Origin: Toxorhynchites rutilus septentrionalis
Taxonomy: Eukaryota > Arthropoda > Insecta > Diptera > Culicidae
Direction: 5' to 3'
Length of the DNA: 64,000 nt
Assembly: GCF_029784135.1 (NCBI RefSeq)
Contig: NC_073745.1
Coordinates: 103,310,125-103,374,124, forward strand
Shown: piece after piece, positions 10,870 through 21,273 of the stretch
How the letters are laid out: each line of letters starts with the position of its first letter
Position numbering within the stretch: position 1 is the stretch's first letter
Translations under genes and position numbers: made by a program
The notes under the pieces: generated by a model
Database searches by the model: none
Seen by the model: the letters and a program-made list of their open reading frames with translations, nothing else
Told to the model about the DNA's origin: nothing

Positions 10870-12303
10870 AATCAAAAATATGAACTGGAACGCTCGTTCA
10901 ATTCGGGCGAAAAAAGTAGAATTGAGTAACTTTCTAACTCAAACCATTATCGACGTAGGAGTAATAACGGAAACCCGGCTGAACCCATCATCTCGCTCCC
11001 GAACTATTCTATGACCCGGCTAGATCGTCCTGACACAAGAGGTGGCGGTGTTGCTATCGTAATCAGGCGTGGCATCACATTCGAAGTAATTCCTCATCCG
11101 AAGACGAATATGATTGAAGCAATAGGAGTGAAAATCTACACACTACGTGGCGATATAACGTTTTTCGCTGTAGGGTAACACGGGTCATATGGGGTGATTT
11201 GGACCACCCCTTTATCTCAAAAATTACGGCTCAACTTAAAGTTTTTATAATGTAATTTCCTTCAATTGTTGAACCGTATGTACCTAAAGTAAAAAAACTT
11301 TGGTAAAACTTCGCAAGTAGAGGGAAACGGAAGCATAAATACAGCAAGCACTTTGATCGCAAAAAAATGTGAGTTTTCCGATAGTGGTTTTAAGGTTTTT
11401 CCCTCTAATTAAACAAACTTTTCGTGTATTGTGCAGTAAAGTTCTGTTCGTCTATAAAAGAGGAACAATTTGATGTAGCGAAACTGTAAGTTTGATAACA
11501 ATAAATGAAATTAATTGCATTTTAATTTTTGCGTGTTGTGTGGGGTGACATGGACACATTTCTGTGGGGTGAATTGATCCTACAGGTTTGAGACTTTTCT
11601 TTGGTCTAATTGATTCCAGATGCCGCTGAATTACTAAAAGAGGATGGACAGACAACGTTGGAAGAAGGGCGAGCTTGAAGGAGCAACGCAGGCCCAAAAT
11701 ACTTTACATAAACATAAGTATGTTTTTTTCGATGAAACACACACTGGACCAAATCTGGATGATATATTTGGTAGATTGAAGCTTTATATAATGATTGAAC
11801 ATTATTTATAGAGAGAAAACAAGTGTAGCTCAGTATACAATGTGACATTTTTTATTTAGACCGTATTGGAAATATTAGGCGATTTTCTTAGGTGGTCCAA
11901 ATTCCCCCCTTTTCTCCTATATACACCTCGGCAATGCATAGATAGTAACGGCTCGTCCAGATTATTTGCAGAAGATTTGGAAAAGCTCACCAATACCAGA
12001 TCTCGTTTCGTGGTAGCAGGAGACCTCAACGCTCGTCACACATTATTGCGAAATCGTCAGTGCAACGAAAACGGTAAAATACTGGCTGACCATTTATGCT
12101 TGAGTACGTGTTCCATTCACTTTCCGGATGAACCGACTTTTCTCTCTACATTGGGAGCAACTACAACACTGGAACTGTTTCTCTCGGACCTGGCATTATC
12201 GAAACCTGTCACCCATTATCAGTTGAGTTTCGACCACTACTCGGTGGTGTGCGAATTTGAATGTTCTCCGACTCCAGCTCCTGCCGTGAAGAGAAGAAAC
12301 TAT
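10870..12303 (+). pseudogene. Jockey-type LINE endonuclease relic, interrupted
   Basis: The apurinic endonuclease domain of a Jockey-clade non-LTR element is visible in two parts. 10870-11170 reads MNWNARSIRAKKVEL, then VITETRL, then a GGGVAIVIRRG-type segment after a frameshift near 11010. 11920-12303 continues with PRQCIDSNGSS, VVAGDLNARH and FDHYSVVCEF. These are the strand motifs N, E-T, GDxN and (S/F)DH of the fold. The first part stops exactly at the TA-flanked MITE 11173-11917 and resumes after it. The second part stops at the TIR element beginning at 12306. Reverse transcriptase was not found downstream of 13430. Confidence 0.75.
11173..11917 (+). mobile_element. complete MITE inserted in LINE relic
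   Basis: The 745-bp insert sits between TA dinucleotides (11171-11172 and 11918-11919) inside the endonuclease frame. Near its ends it carries GGGGTGATTTGGACCACC (about 11190) and the inverse GGTGGTCCAAAT (about 11891). The outermost bases match less well. An inverted partial copy lies at 8281-8553. No transposase is encoded. Confidence 0.75.
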
Positions 12304-12305
12304 CA

Positions 12306-13425
12306 CACGGTGTCCCCCTGGACCGTTATTATAAAAAAAAGTGACCATCAAAACCAAGTATAGGGCTCCATTCCTTAGGTAATTCTACACCTCTGGGCAA
12401 ATTTTAAAAAAAAATCCCTAGTCGAATTTTCGAGAAATCTTGATTTGAAATTTTTATGTCAAAAAAAATCAAAATAATCATAATTCGAAGTACTTAATAT
12501 CGCCAAGATACATCCAAAACGGTCCAACAAGTTGTTCGAGATGTTTTCAACCGGAAGGTACATGTTGCCGTTGCTACATTTGTAACTATTTACAACTGAC
12601 TTAACTCAGTAAACAGGCTTAAGTATGTTATTTATATGGTTTAATGATTTTAGTTTAACTTAAGTGTTGCTTTCTTTGGAATGAGAAATAAAAACTGATT
12701 TTCAATTCAGTAATGGTGCTTTCAGACTGTCGATGAGAAGTCAAGTGCAAAGCAGGCAATCGTCAGCAGTGGAGATCTTTTTGCTCGGCCCTATGCGCCG
12801 ATCAACCGACGCAGGATTCATAAGTAAGTAAGTAAAATGGTGCTTTTTAATGGAGAAACGTAAAATAAAAGTGAATGTTACATGCTAATAGTAAGAAGCT
12901 AACCCTAACACATATGATTACTGTTATAATCAATCAATGCACTTATCAAGCAATCATTGTAAATGTGCGATGATTTCGGCGCTTTGTACCTCTGCCAAAT
13001 CTCGTCGAAATCACAATGAACAGACTCGGAAGCCTGCTCATTGTGCAATCCAAGTTCGCTACCTGTTTCATTGCAGAACTCACTGGTACTTAGTGGTAGT
13101 GGTACTTAGCGATGTGGTACTTAGACGTAGACGGCAGTTGCAGATTTTCCTAGCTATTTGTGAATTCAACGATTGACTCTTCAAAATCATGCTCCAAATT
13201 AAACCGAATAGCATTTCGTGTACATGGTTTTGAAGTTATTCAGAACCTGAAAATCTTGCCGGCAAGTTATGCTACTAAACAAATGTTAAAAAAAAAAAAT
13301 TAATGTTACGATTTTTCAGGGTTAAAAATTTGCCCAGAGGTGTAGAATTACCTAAGGAATCGAGCCGTATACTTGGTTTTGATGGTCACTTTTTTTTTAT
13401 AATAACAGTCCAGGGGGGCACCGTG
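12306..13425. mobile_element. TIR element with about 110-bp inverted repeats, 4-bp duplication
   Basis: 12306-12415 and 13310-13425 are near-identical inverted repeats starting CACGGTG(T/C)CCCCCTGGAC. The insert is bounded by ATCA at 12302-12305 and 13426-13429. It interrupts the LINE endonuclease relic just after RRNYH. A 4-bp duplication with CAC ends suggests a Chapaev-type (CMC) non-autonomous element, but this is an inference with no transposase to support it. Confidence 0.75.
12723..12835 (+). mobile_element. short 3' LINE tail (RTE-like) with TSD
   Basis: This 113-bp insert ends in AAGTAAGTAAGTAA and is flanked by the 11-bp duplication AATGGTGCTTT (12712-12722 and 12836-12846). A heavily 5'-truncated body with a short-repeat tail is typical of RTE-type insertions. 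It lies inside the TIR element 12306-13425, so it is younger. Confidence 0.65.
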
Positions 13426-13610
13426 ATCATGTTTTCGTGAGAGCTCGGATACAGTGTCTTCATCGCCTTGAGTGCGGTTATATTGGCAGGCTATTTTGTT
13501 TACTTGATGAGCCCGATTTCGGGTAGGGCGATGGCAACTAGCGGTCGCATCAGTGCAGTTGTGTGTAGCTGTTCACTTCTCGTGATTGCATACGATTTGT
13601 GCGGCCACAT
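13426..13610. other. LINE flank of uncertain identity
   Basis: This may continue the Jockey relic beyond the TIR element, but I could not recognise protein motifs. Confidence 0.25.
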
Positions 13611-13880
13611 TTTGACGTAGGACTACGTCTTTCATTTCTATACCGGGGTGTAAAATCAAAGTTTTGAAAACGAAAGCGTTACGCCGGAGACCGAGATTTT
13701 GAGCGTGAATAGCTCCTAAACAACCGAACGAAATGGTATGATAACCACTTCATTCGAAAGATAAAATGTCTACGCGTTATATACGTGTTACTATTTCATC
13801 AAAAAACTTGTTTCAATAACCTTAAAATTGCTTTCAAAACAGGCTATTGAAATCACCAATCGGTATATAAGCGAGCGCCG
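13611..13880 (+). promoter_or_regulatory. histone-associated element E2, left end and H1-type promoter
   Basis: It starts TTTGACGTAGGACTACGTC and matches 3715-3980 and 33119-33385 almost base for base. The promoter has TATATAAG at 13864-13871, preceded by the TTTCAATAACC / GGCTATTGAAA inverted repeat (one mismatch). The TCAGTT initiator seen in the other two copies is lost here, and the sequence jumps straight into the H1-like fragment. Confidence 0.55.
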
Positions 13881-13895
13881 CTCGTAAACCCTAAC

Positions 13896-13992
13896 TTCGT
13901 TTATCCTGAAAGCGCTGATGAACGGCGTCACCAAGAGCCTGTTTGTGCACCTTAGGCCAGAAGGGAATCCATCAGGAGGAGAGTTATGCCAC
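13896..13992 (+). pseudogene. H1: histone H1-like fragment, copy 1
   Basis: The frame reads LKALMNGVTKSLFVH followed by an RPEGNPS stretch. It resembles the end of the H1 globular (winged-helix) domain, where lysine-rich FIKKALxNGVxxGxLVQ-type sequence is expected. It follows an H1-type promoter block directly and matches 33456-33545. The N-terminal tail, most of the globular domain and the C-terminal lysine-rich tail are missing. The call rests on a short match. Confidence 0.45.
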
Positions 13993-14235
13993 GGTTCCGC
14001 TTGAACATCGGAGCAGCCGCCACACACACATACACGCGCGGAACCCTCGTTGTTATCATCGTTGCATTCATGCGAAAGAGTTTATTTTAATGTTTTCTAT
14101 CCATACAACACCGCGACCAAAAATTTGGTTTTGTGATTACCCTGCTTACCCTGAGAGAGAAACGAATAACATCGAATTAAGTATACAGTAAGCTTATATA
14201 ATGAAGAGGGTGGGGTTTACATTCTATACTTTTAT

Positions 14236-14310
14236 GGTTTATAAAATGACGCTTCCTTTGCTTTCGTTCATTTCTTACTCTACTCTCGCACAGTGAGGAC
14301 TCGTTTGTTT
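14236..14310 (+). promoter_or_regulatory. H3 pseudogene core promoter and leader
   Basis: TATAAAA (14240-14246) lies 30 bp upstream of an initiator-like TTCATT with its A at 14270. About 40 bp of leader separate that from the H3-like frame. Confidence 0.5.
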
Positions 14311-14486
14311 GGGACCAAGCAGACAGCTCGTTAGTCTTTCGATGGTGAGGCACCACGAAAGCAGCTCGGATAAGCGCACCAGCCGCAGGAAGTGTGAAGA
14401 AGCCACATCGATACCGACCGGGAACCATCTCTTTGCGTGAAATTCGTCGCTATCAGAAGTCGACCGAATTGCTGATCCGCAAGCTA
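14311..14486 (+). pseudogene. H3: histone H3 pseudogene, N-terminal half
   Basis: The sequence encodes a recognisable H3: TKQTAR at the N-terminal tail, then a segment equivalent to GGKAPRKQL (degraded to [10 protein letters not shown]). The rest, [18 protein letters not shown] followed by [18 protein letters not shown], corresponds to residues up to about 64. K9 is replaced by a TAG stop. The ATKAARK stretch around K23-K27 is deleted with a frame change. Similarity ends abruptly after the RKL of helix alpha-1, and the start codon is lost. H3 is nearly invariant in animals, so these changes show a dead copy. Confidence 0.88.
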
Positions 14487-14496
14487 TCTTTGCAGC

Positions 14497-14600
14497 ATTC
14501 ATTTTTCGTGAGGACATTGACAAGACAACATCGTTACTGAACGAGCTGAACGTGCTGGACGAGCTGGACGGCGAGGGATCGAGGGATTCATTACCTGGTC
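14497..14600 (+). pseudogene. repeated histone-linked module, possibly H3 C-terminal remnant
   Basis: A GCTGGACGAGCTGGACGGCG motif follows a TTCGTGAGGACATTGAC-like start. The same module recurs at 40296-40385 and 41918-41995, always inside this element family. At 41918 it is shortly followed by a histone-type 3' stem-loop. The faint likeness to the end of H3 (LFEDTN ... RRIRGERA) is weak. An internal GAACGAGCTG duplication is seen only here. Confidence 0.3.
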
Positions 14601-14940
14601 TGACCTGACCTGAAATGCAATAAGTTTGTTTGCAACTGTGAGGGAGCGCAGAAAAGCCGATCGATCAGAAGGAGAAGAGAAAGTGACCAAGAGAGTATCA
14701 GCATCGAAAAACGGAGTGCGCGTCAGTTTGGAGGGCACTACCTAATTGGCACTTCGTTGGGAGGAGAAATCCTGCGAGGGTGGCTGTGACGGGGCGCGCG
14801 TCAAGTTGGAGGGCGCTTCCTAATCGGTGCTCGTCTCGACAGGTAAACGAAATGTTTACCCGATCATCCTGAAGGAAAATATGAAGCAAAGTGTCAACAA
14901 AATGGAATAGAATTGAGGATTCAAGTTTTGCCAAGACAAT
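14601..14940. repeat. partial tandem duplication
   Basis: Two diverged copies of a segment with GCGCGTCA(G/A)(T)TTGGAGGGC lie near 14720 and 14797. No gene is recognised. Confidence 0.4.
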
Positions 14941-15419
14941 GGCCCAGAGCTCAAGACATATGATGTTCGCACATGGTTACATTACAATTACTCAAAAGTT
15001 ATTGATATTCCTCCACAATATTCCGACATCAATCCCAGTGAAATACTAAGAAAATTATCTGCGTAGGAAATTTAGAAACCATTAAATTTCTAAAAATAAC
15101 GATTTTAAAAACCACTTTATGAAGAAATTATAAATATACCACCCGAACACACAAAAAAAAACTCGTAGATAAGGCTAAAGACAGCTAAAGATACTTGCAA
15201 TGAACAAGGGATACCATACTAATGATGGAATTCGAAAATCGACCAAGGCCTTCGAAATCGCATAGAGATTTCAACCAGCGTACGATTATGAATTTGAGTC
15301 AATTTTCATACATTAGCACATACATTCGCCATTTTTAGAAAAATAAAAACCATTATTCTGGAAACAGATAGCAAACCTTTTAACTCTCATATGCCACTAT
15401 AATTTTATCTAAATAGAAT
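14941..15419. other. unannotated stretch
   Basis: AT-rich sequence without recognised gene or repeat. Confidence 0.4.
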
Positions 15420-15547
15420 GTTATGGACACCATGTCGGCCGAGCGACGAAAAGTGCTACAAAAGTGCTGGAATATTACCTCACCTTGCCTCCCGCAGGCA
15501 ACAATGTCTATAGTTTCAGCTATAATTCTACAAGATAACTTGAACAG

Positions 15548-15935
15548 GATCTTCGTGTCTGATTATCCTTATATCCTTATATTCTCCTTTTCCTTTTTCT
15601 TCGCGAGAAATCAAATCCCTTCTTATTAACAATAGAATAAGGTGAAATGTAAAAACATTTTAGATATAAGATAGGCTTAAGAATTGAGTGTAATGAATGT
15701 GAGTGTGAATGTGAGAGTGAACATTGTCAACATATCCTTTTATCCCTTCCTTTTCCTGAAGAAAATATGTCACCCTTCTAAACTCGAGTAGACCGCGAGT
15801 AATCGGTTTTCTACACCATTAACATTAGAATTAAGGAAAAATGTTTATATATACTTGTAACAATACAGTCAGGAGTTTGGCTCCTTTAAACTTATGTAAC
15901 TGAGCCTGTAAAAATAAACGATTTAATAAAAAAAA
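15548..15935 (+). mobile_element. 5'-truncated LINE 3' end with TSD
   Basis: The insert is flanked by AACTTGAACAG (15537-15547 and 15936-15946) and ends in a poly(A) tail. Its last 120 bp match the 3' UTR of the large LINE at 53883-59415, sharing GGAGTTTGGCTCCTTTAAAC. The sister copy at about 24265 preserves the empty site. Only 3' UTR sequence is present. Confidence 0.85.
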
Positions 15936-16053
15936 AACTTGAACAGAGCGATCACTGTAGCTTTGCTTTCTCTCTTTCTCGCTAAGCTGTCATTTAAAAC
16001 GCGAAAGCGAGTGCTACATTTAAAAACAAAACATTGAAGCAGTGGTTGAATGG

Positions 16054-16381
16054 GTGAATTACACATAAGTATAGCGAGTGCCCGCGTGTGGCAAATGCGT
16101 GGTGTTTCATGCAAAACAAACTGACAGCGTTACTCGGCGGCTGGCAGAGACCAGCATTTGAAGAAGTGATGCGTCCAACACTGATCAACACCGAGCGCAT
16201 AACAAGAACAAAATTCATAAAAACAGTCTTTAATTATATAGAATTTGTAAATCAAAACAGCAACGTCGATGTGAATGCGTTGAATTTTATGTTAAATGTT
16301 AATGAATAACTTTAAGTTGAATATGGAGCAATATTTATAAATTATATACGAAATATACAAAGAATTGACAAATAAAAAAAA
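16054..16381 (+). mobile_element. poly(A)-tailed insertion of unknown source
   Basis: The segment is absent from the sister copy (about 24164), where flanking sequence runs on uninterrupted. It ends AAATAAAAAAAAAA and has a short duplication AATGG. Inside, an open frame of about 73 codons (16088-16309) includes LLGGWQRPAFEEV and TKFIKTVFNYIEFVNQNSN before a stop, followed by a short 3' region. It looks like the truncated 3' end of a reverse-transcribed mRNA or a LINE/SINE. The source is unknown. Confidence 0.5.
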
Positions 16382-17206
16382 AATGGTTACAACAGCAAAA
16401 GGTAATTTCCCAAATCAAATGACTTGCTAACACGGTAGGCTTATATTTTCATTATTCTCAAAAGTAAACTTCATCTTATTTCAGCTGTTGCGGCACAAAT
16501 TTCATGCACCAAACCCCCCGTCCTGGAGAACATGCAGCTGGAACACCAGTGATTGAAGAATGATTAGCGAGGATGTGAACAAGATGAAACGATTAATTAC
16601 GATATATTACGGCTAAACTGAGGAGGATAAATAGAATGGTATTACTAGCGAAGACGATAGAAGTTTAGTCTTTAAAATTTATTTTATTTCAGCTGTTGCT
16701 GCCGCTCTTTCTCCCTCATTATAACGTATGAAAATCCCGGCCGATGATGTTAACGAATTGAATGAGGAGGATGCTTCGAATGATGATGGTGTTACCAGAG
16801 TTGAATGATCAGCTTATCGTCTTATCGTCTTATGCGTATAATAAAATGATTATAAAGAACGCTTTTCTGCACTTTTTATTTTAATTTTCTTGAACACAAA
16901 CAAAGCTATAATAAGATTCAAGCAGTGCTGCGATCGGTCGACGTGGTGCCAGATTGGCACATCCTTGGCTCGTAATTGGTTGTCGAATACGAAGGGTAGG
17001 TCGACAAAATCATTGCAAAATGGCACGATATCGGCATCGTTGTCGACACCATTTGTTGGGACCGATTCGACACAACAATGTAGAGTGGGCAGTGATACTT
17101 ACGGGGGACAGAGTGGGGTTAGATCCAGGCACTTTTCTAGCACTTTATGGCGCTCGGTCGACATCGGACCGATAACCGCTCGAAAATAAGTTAGAGCGGG
17201 GGGCGG

Positions 17207-17600
17207 CTTTCGATATTGCTATAATTGGTACATAGATGTAAAATTGCACCAATTATGGCAATACAAAAATACATGTTTATTTCTATAAAAACGTGTAAAT
17301 CATAACGAATCATAACATCAAGAAGGCTGTAATGCAGGTGTCTAAACTGTATTTGCATCAAAACCGCCTCTTCAAGGCATGGAAATCTCATTATTTTGCC
17401 CACATAAACACGTAGCACGTATCAATGGGATATACTATTTTCAAACTAGATTTTCCAACAAAACAAAAGTGTTTCGCTTGGCATAAAGTACTAAAATCGA
17501 CAAAGTAGAGATTTCTGATACCTATGAATCATATTAAAGCCTTTGAAAATAAGATATGTTTTCTAAACTAATAAAAAACTCACTCGTATTACCCCAAGTG
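17207..17600 (+). repeat. repeat B, uninterrupted copy
   Basis: It aligns directly with 28208-28596 plus 29410-29445, starting CGGCTTTCGATATTGC. Around 17562 it reads TTTTCTAAACTAATAAAAAAC with no insertion, so it is the empty-site version of the hAT-like insertion in the other copy. Confidence 0.75.
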
Positions 17601-17977
17601 GTGCGGACTCAATCCACTTCATTTTCAAGCAAATTTATGCATTTTTCAAGCGATTTCTTGCAATAAATTTTCAGACCACAAGAGATGCCAGATTTACAGA
17701 AATGTTTGTAAATTTACAGACATATCTGTAAAATACGTTTTATTTTTGTTGAAGACTTTTTGGGTACAGAGTAATTTACATTCAATGCGGCATTCATTAC
17801 ATCAAACATATTTGACACACCGTATGACATTTTTCCATAGTTTTAATACATAAAAAGTTTTTATATTTAGTTTTTACACGTTACGTTAAACCAATGTTTT
17901 GAGTCATTCAGTAACACTTTGCCGTCCTTCGTAACCACCCAGCTGCCGATGTCACCACAGTGGTTACGTGCGCAAAA
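17601..17977. other. unannotated stretch
   Basis: No recognised gene. A short local repetition of TTTACAGAnAT(G/A)T(T/C)TGTAAA lies near 17693-17735. Confidence 0.4.
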
Positions 17978-17979
17978 TA

Positions 17980-19276
17980 AAGGGTGTGTCACATAAAACT
18001 GCATCACGGAAAAAACGCTGTAGAAATTCGCCCAGTAGACCGATCCTTTTGAAAATTTTAGACAGTAAAATAAAAACTATTAAACAACTTTTGGCATTTT
18101 CTTTTTATTCATACTTCGAGCCCAAGCCCGTATGCTCGCACCTTCCTCTTTACCCCGTCCATAAGGTTCTGTACAACGTCAGGTTGTAGTTTTTTTGAAC
18201 AGAAATCCATTTTCTCTTGAAGTCCGCCTCCGATTTGACAACTTTTGGGTTCTTCCGGAGGACCTGCTTCATAATCGCCCAATATTTCTCTATTGGGCGA
18301 AGCTCCGGCGCGTTGGGCGGGTTCATTTCCTTTGGCACGAAGGTGACCCCGTTGGCTTCGTACCACTCCAACACGTCCTTTGAATAGTGGCACGAAGCGA
18401 GATCCGGCCAGAAGATCGTCGGGCCCTCGTGCTGCTTCAATAGTGGTAGTAAGCGCTTCTATAGGCACTCCTTAAGGTAAACCTGCCCGTTTACCGTGCC
18501 GGTCATCACGAAGGGGGCGCTCCGCTTTCTGCAAGAGCAGATCGCTTGCTACACCATGTACTTTTTGGCAAACTTGGATAGTTTCTGCTTGCGAATCTCC
18601 TCCGGAACGCTGAATTTGTCCTCTGCGGAGAAGAACAACAGGCCCGGCAGCTGACGAAAGTCCGCTTTGACGTAGGTTTCGTCGTCCATTACCAGGCAAT
18701 GCGGCTTCGTCAGCATTTCGGTGTACAGCTTCCGGGCTCGCGTCTTCCCCACCATGTTTTGCCTTTCGTCGCGGTTAGGAGCCTTCTGAACCTTGTATGT
18801 ACGCAGGCCCTCCCGCTGCTTGGTCCGCTGGACGAATGAACTTGACAAATTCAGCTTATTGGCTACATCCCGGACCGAACTTCTCGGATCACGTATAAAC
18901 TGCTTAACTACGCGCTTGTGATCTTTTTCACTGACGGAGCATCCATTTTTGCCGTTCTTCACCCTCCGGTCGATGGTTAGGTTCTCGAAGTATCGTTTTA
19001 GTACTCTGCTGACCGTGGATTGGACGATTCCCAGCATCTTACCGATGTCCCGATGTGACAACTCCGGATTCTCGAAATGAGTGCACAGGATTAATTTACG
19101 ACGCTCTTTTTCGTTCGACGACATTTTTCCAAATTTACGAAAAATTGACAGTGAAGCATGGCCAACGTGATCTATACACTCTTATCTGATTATAAGCGAA
19201 AGCTGAAGATATAATTCCTAAAAATCTAATTTCTACAGCGTTTTTTCCGTGATGCAATTTGATGTGACACACCCTT
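17980..19276 (-). mobile_element. ITmDD37E transposon, copy 1 (1,297 bp)
   Basis: Terminal inverted repeats start AAGGGTGTGTCACAT and are flanked by TA on both sides (17978-17979 and 19277-19278). Length and almost all sequence equal the copy at 21274-22570 in the opposite orientation. The insertion sites differ, so these are separate insertions. Confidence 0.92.
18109..19124 (-). pseudogene. DD37E transposase, inactivated (copy 1)
   Basis: The frame starts at ATG 19124 (MSSNEKERRKLILC). It has two helix-turn-helix parts (HRDIGKMLGIVQSTVSRVL and VRDVANKLNLSSSFVQRT). The catalytic residues are the first D in MDDETYVK, the second D in WPDLASCHY, and E in LRPIEKYW. The last two are separated by 37 residues, which defines DD37E. 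Lesions are TAG in place of W in KKYMVW (about 18546), a TAG after KECL shared with copy 2, and a 7-A run near 18190 that shifts the C-terminus (expected KKLQPDVVQNLMDGVK). It cannot make a full protein of about 339 residues. Confidence 0.9.
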
Positions 19277-19278
19277 TA

Positions 19279-19540
19279 GGTCCCACCGCAGTGATGTCTG
19301 AGCACAGTATGGCTCAGTGGCCGACGACAGTACTTCAGTACCTTTTGCATTCTGTTGGTGTTTTGTTTTGTAACAATATCTTGTACATGTCATCGTTTTA
19401 TGATTTCAAAAGTACTTTTGCCCCAACATCATTGCAGAAGAAAGAGACGATATGATTCTTCATGATGAATGAAAAATTACATTCATTTTCTATACATACT
19501 ATACATTGACTATACTATACTTTGTAATTTCATGCTAAAA
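19279..19540. other. unannotated stretch
   Basis: No recognised feature. Confidence 0.35.
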
Positions 19541-21060
19541 AAATCAATTTCTTTTGAAAAAATCATAACTTTTTAACACTGAACCGATTTAGATAATCGA
19601 CACATCAAATTGAAGCCAATGATCTAATCTTCTTTGAAAAAATATATACATTTGCGAAAAAATTAGGTTTTCGTTTTAGTAATTATTGATTGTGTTAGTT
19701 TTCCATAGTTTTTCGGCTGAAGATAGAGGGCGCTATATTTTTTTATAATTTTTTTTTTGAAAGCTGAGATTTTTTACTTAATGTATTTCGAAACAAATGA
19801 AATGTCTTTTTATTTTTTGAGTTATGATTTTTCAAATTTAACTTGTTTTCAGTATTCGTTCAATATTTCTATGCAGCTAGACTAAATATATGCGACTGCA
19901 ATCGCAAGTGTAATATTTTTTTTAAAGAAGGCTTCGACGCAACTGTATTTCATTCTTGGAGTGCAGTTTAATATGTCGATTACCCGAAATGGCCCAGTAG
20001 TTCAAAAGTTATGAATTTTTGATAAAGTCATTTTTGGAAGAAAAGGCAAAACATGATTTTTCTTACCATCGGTTCAATTTGAAAAATCATAACTCAAAAG
20101 TGACGAAATAACATTTCTGATTTTTGGATATGTTATGTAAAAGACCTCAGCTTCAAGAAAAAATATAAAAATATATAGCGCCTTCTAGTCTAAAGCCATG
20201 GAATCATCAAAAATCAATTACAATCAATAATAACAAAAAAAATCAATTTTTTTGCAAGTGTAATATTTGACTAAAAAATACAATCTAATTTTGTTTGATT
20301 TGATATGTCGATCATCAAAATCGGTTCTGCAGTTCAAAAGTTATGAATTTTCGAAAAAAGGCATTTTTGAAAAAAATGCGAAAAAATGAATTTTTAGAAC
20401 CACCCTAAAATCAAAATTAACACCCTAATGAAAAAATGAAAAAATACGGGTCAAATATTTTGCATTAAAGAACAAATCTACCACTTTTCACGAAAATCTG
20501 GGAATATAAATATATACAGCAATTCCATGTGAAACCGATATAGTGGTTCTCAACGGGCAAAATGATTTTTCGGATCACCGGTTAACTTTGAAAAATCATA
20601 CCTCAAAAACGAAAAAAATAGCATCTCTGAAATCGAGATACGTCATGTAAAACATCCTCAGCTTTCAAGAAAAATATAAAAAATATAAAGCGCCCATGAA
20701 AACAATAAAAAACAACTACAATCGATAATTACGAAAATGAATTTTTTTTTGCAAGCTCAATATTTTTCAATAAAAAGCTAGCTCATTGGCTTCAACTAGA
20801 TATGTCGATAATCTAAATCTATTTAGTGGTTCTAAAGTTATGAATTTTTGAAAAGGTCAGTTTTGGGAGAAAGTGCGAAAAAATGATATTTCGGCCACCC
20901 TAAAATGGGAATGGTCACCCCAACGATAAAATAAAAAAATACCGGTCTAATGTTTTGCGATAAAGAACAAAACCACCACTTTTCATCGAAATCTGAGAAC
21001 CACTATATCGGTTTGGCATGGAATGGTTGTATATATACAAAATATACATACACAAAATAT
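19541..21060. repeat. AT-rich degenerate repeat block
   Basis: Units recur roughly every 330-490 bp, marked by TATGTCGAT...GTTCAAAAGTTATGAATTTT near 19972, 20305 and 20800. Other recurring pieces are AAAAATCATA(A/C)CTCAAAA and GGCGCT. 20505-20560 (CCGATATAGTGGTTCTCA) is inverted relative to 20990-21050. No gene is present. It may be a decayed long-palindrome MITE cluster. Confidence 0.55.
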
Positions 21061-21273
21061 ATAACAATATACAAAAGACAATCTTACGTGCATCGCGATG
21101 TATTAATGAATCTGTGGAAATTAACGTTAAAAGACATTTCTACAGATCCGCACACTTTTACAGATATTTCCACATTTTTAACAGACTTTCACATATTTTT
21201 ACAGACCTTTTCAAAAATCATCTGGCAATTCTTCGTTCCACTATTCATCGAATGTTTTCAAATCGCAGGAGTA

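Larger units (their letters stand above)
15420..17176 (+). mobile_element. TIR element F, copy 1 (with two nested insertions)
   Basis: The ends are inverted repeats of about 50 bp: GTTATGGACACCATGTCGG ... AGTGCTACAAAAGTGC on the left, and the inverse with changes ending CGGACCGATAAC on the right. The body matches the reverse complement of 23448-24390, with long blocks of near identity such as 16385-17088. Two insertions (15548-15935 and 16054-16381) are absent from the other copy. No transposase frame is visible. The family is not known to me; a P-like relationship is only a guess. Confidence 0.65.

Noticed and set aside
18109..18468. Separate small protein encoded by the 119-codon frame in the DD37E element
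   Set aside because: It is the +1 frame of the transposase gene. Only its last 25 codons correspond to the true C-terminus, reached through the frameshift.
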